Below, piece by piece: positions 6,790 to 7,496 of a DNA stretch of 7,496 nucleotides. The position numbers and the translations under genes were made by a program. The notes beneath the pieces were generated by a model. The model was given only the letters and a program-made list of their open reading frames with translations. It was not told the DNA's origin and ran no database searches. Origin of the DNA: Myxococcales bacterium (lineage in GTDB: Bacteria; Myxococcota; Myxococcia; Myxococcales; Myxococcaceae); assembly GCA_009885595.1 (NCBI GenBank), contig VFKJ01000982.1, positions 1 to 7,496 of the forward strand, given 5' to 3'. Position 1 is the first letter of the stretch. The number at the start of each line of letters is the position of its first letter.

Positions 6790-7404
6790 ATGCCTTCCCG
6801 TCTCCTCGACGCAGAGCTGCTCTCGGGTGAGGCGCTCTATCGCCGGGTGGTGCTGGAGAAGATGACCCAGGCGCGCGAGTCGGTGCTGATCGCCACCGCC
6901 AACGTGAAGGCGATGCTGGTGGAGCTGAAGGCCGGCCAGTTCAGGCCGATCGCCGATCTCTTCGCGCAGCTCAGCAAGCGGGGCGTGGCGGTGCGGCTGC
7001 TGCACGCGGAGTTGCCCAGCCGCCCCTTCCGCGAAGCGTTCGACAAGCACGAGCGGCTCACCAGCGGGGGCATGGGCCTCAAGATCTGCCCGCGGGTGCA
7101 CTTCAAGGCGGTGTTGATCGACGGCGCCTGGCTGTACCTGGGCAGCGCCAACCTCACCGGCGCGGGGCTGGGCGCCAAGCACCCCAACGGCCGCAACTTC
7201 GAGCTGGGCCTGGTCACCGAAGACTTCGACACCATCGATCGGGTGTCGGCGCTCTTCGACGCGGTGTGGAGCGGCGCCGAGTGTCGCGCCTGCCGGCTGC
7301 ACGACCTCTGCCCCGATCCGATCGGGCCTGGGCCCGCGAAGAGGCGCGCGCGTTCCTCGAAGTCGGGGATCGTGCTCGGCAAGAGCAAGCGCTTCGCGCG
7401 CTGA
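6790..7404 (+). CDS. Single-HKD phospholipase D-like protein with C-terminal Cys/His cluster
   Basis: This 204-residue protein has one complete HKD motif, HxKx4Dx6GSxN: His104, Lys106, Asp111, Gly118-Ser119 and Asn121. Before it comes the expected strand-helix 'SVLIATANV' (31-39) and 'RGVAVRLLHAELPS' (64-77); after it comes NFELGLVT (136-143). PLD-superfamily enzymes with a single HKD, such as the nuclease Nuc, form dimers to build one active site. They may cut DNA or phospholipids, and the sequence does not say which. The C-terminal part has CxxCxxHxxC (165, 168, 171, 174), which could bind a metal, and then a basic tail (about 182-204) rich in Lys and Arg that could contact nucleic acid. 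There is no signal peptide. The ATG is the first start codon after an in-frame TAG at 6775-6777; no strong ribosome site precedes it. It sits 97 bp after the NTF2-like gene, with no evident functional link. Confidence 0.85.
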   Translation: MPSRLLDAELLSGEALYRRVVLEKMTQARESVLIATANVKAMLVELKAGQFRPIADLFAQLSKRGVAVRLLHAELPSRPFREAFDKHERLTSGGMGLKICPRVHFKAVLIDGAWLYLGSANLTGAGLGAKHPNGRNFELGLVTEDFDTIDRVSALFDAVWSGAECRACRLHDLCPDPIGPGPAKRRARSSKSGIVLGKSKRFAR

Positions 7405-7425
7405 GTGGTTAACCTGCCGGCCTCG

Positions 7426-7496
7426 ATGCTCACCGCGAAGGTCGTCGTCGCCGTCCTGCTCTCTCAATACGTGCGCACGCGCGTGGACAAGGACGA
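7426..7496 (+). CDS. Possible start of a further gene, cut by the right edge
   Basis: An ATG 21 bases after the PLD-like stop opens a frame that runs to the window end (23 complete codons). It begins MLTAKVVVAVLLSQYV, which could be a short membrane or signal segment, then becomes charged. No Shine-Dalgarno is visible before it. The tight spacing favours a real gene in the same transcription unit, but the stretch is too short to recognise a family. Confidence 0.4.
   Translation, partial: MLTAKVVVAVLLSQYVRTRVDKD

Noticed and set aside
6592..7467. A 291-codon minus-strand frame opposite the PLD-like gene.
   Set aside because: It is antisense to an intact HKD motif and to the end of the NTF2-like gene, and its product has no domain pattern.
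1..7496. Search for a defence island, prophage, integron, CRISPR array or insertion sequence.
   Set aside because: No transposase, integrase, phage or Cas-like product, no regular direct repeats and no terminal inverted repeats were seen. The PLD-like gene alone is not enough to propose a defence system.

Overview
The window is high-GC DNA (roughly two-thirds G+C) that is almost fully coding. It most probably comes from a myxobacterium (Myxococcota). The best evidence is the first gene, which ends in a MYXO-CTERM-type sorting tail (a Cys-Gly-Cys motif, a hydrophobic helix and an Arg cluster) behind thrombospondin type 3 calcium-binding repeats. Abundant lipoproteins and envelope genes fit the same group. 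I see no phage, transposon, plasmid, CRISPR, tRNA or rRNA signature.

Layout. (1) 2-364, +: the C-terminal end of a surface-sorted TSP3-repeat protein, cut by the left edge. (2) 526-2234, +: a translationally coupled pair, an AsmA-like/DUF748 inner-membrane-anchored protein and a lipoprotein with a peptidoglycan-binding domain. (3) 2263-3866, -: a second coupled pair, a PhnD-like periplasmic binding protein (promoter-proximal) and a TPR lipoprotein resembling the TatT component of TRAP transporters. (4) 3926-6196, +: a large RND/MMPL-superfamily exporter, divergent from pair 3 across only 59 bp; that gap holds a perfect 7-bp inverted repeat. (5) 6255-6692, +: a small NTF2/DUF4440-like protein. 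(6) 6790-7404, +: a single-HKD phospholipase D-like protein with an unusual C-terminal Cys/His cluster. (7) 7426 to the right edge: a possible new gene start. The 161-bp spacer at 365-525 holds two AGGAGG sequences and a possible hairpin over the ribosome binding site of the DUF748 gene, but no clear terminator or promoter.

The genes at 526-6196 look like cell-envelope genes: an AsmA-like protein, two lipoproteins, a periplasmic binding protein and an RND pump. The two coupled gene pairs are the best-supported functional links. The divergent arrangement of the RND gene and the binding-protein pair suggests, but does not prove, shared control. I do not find a clearly new defence or mobile system. 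The points most worth a second look are the binding-protein/TatT-like pair without a transporter permease beside it, the altered intramembrane acidic motif of the RND protein, the Cys/His tail of the PLD protein, and the excess of CGATCG sites.
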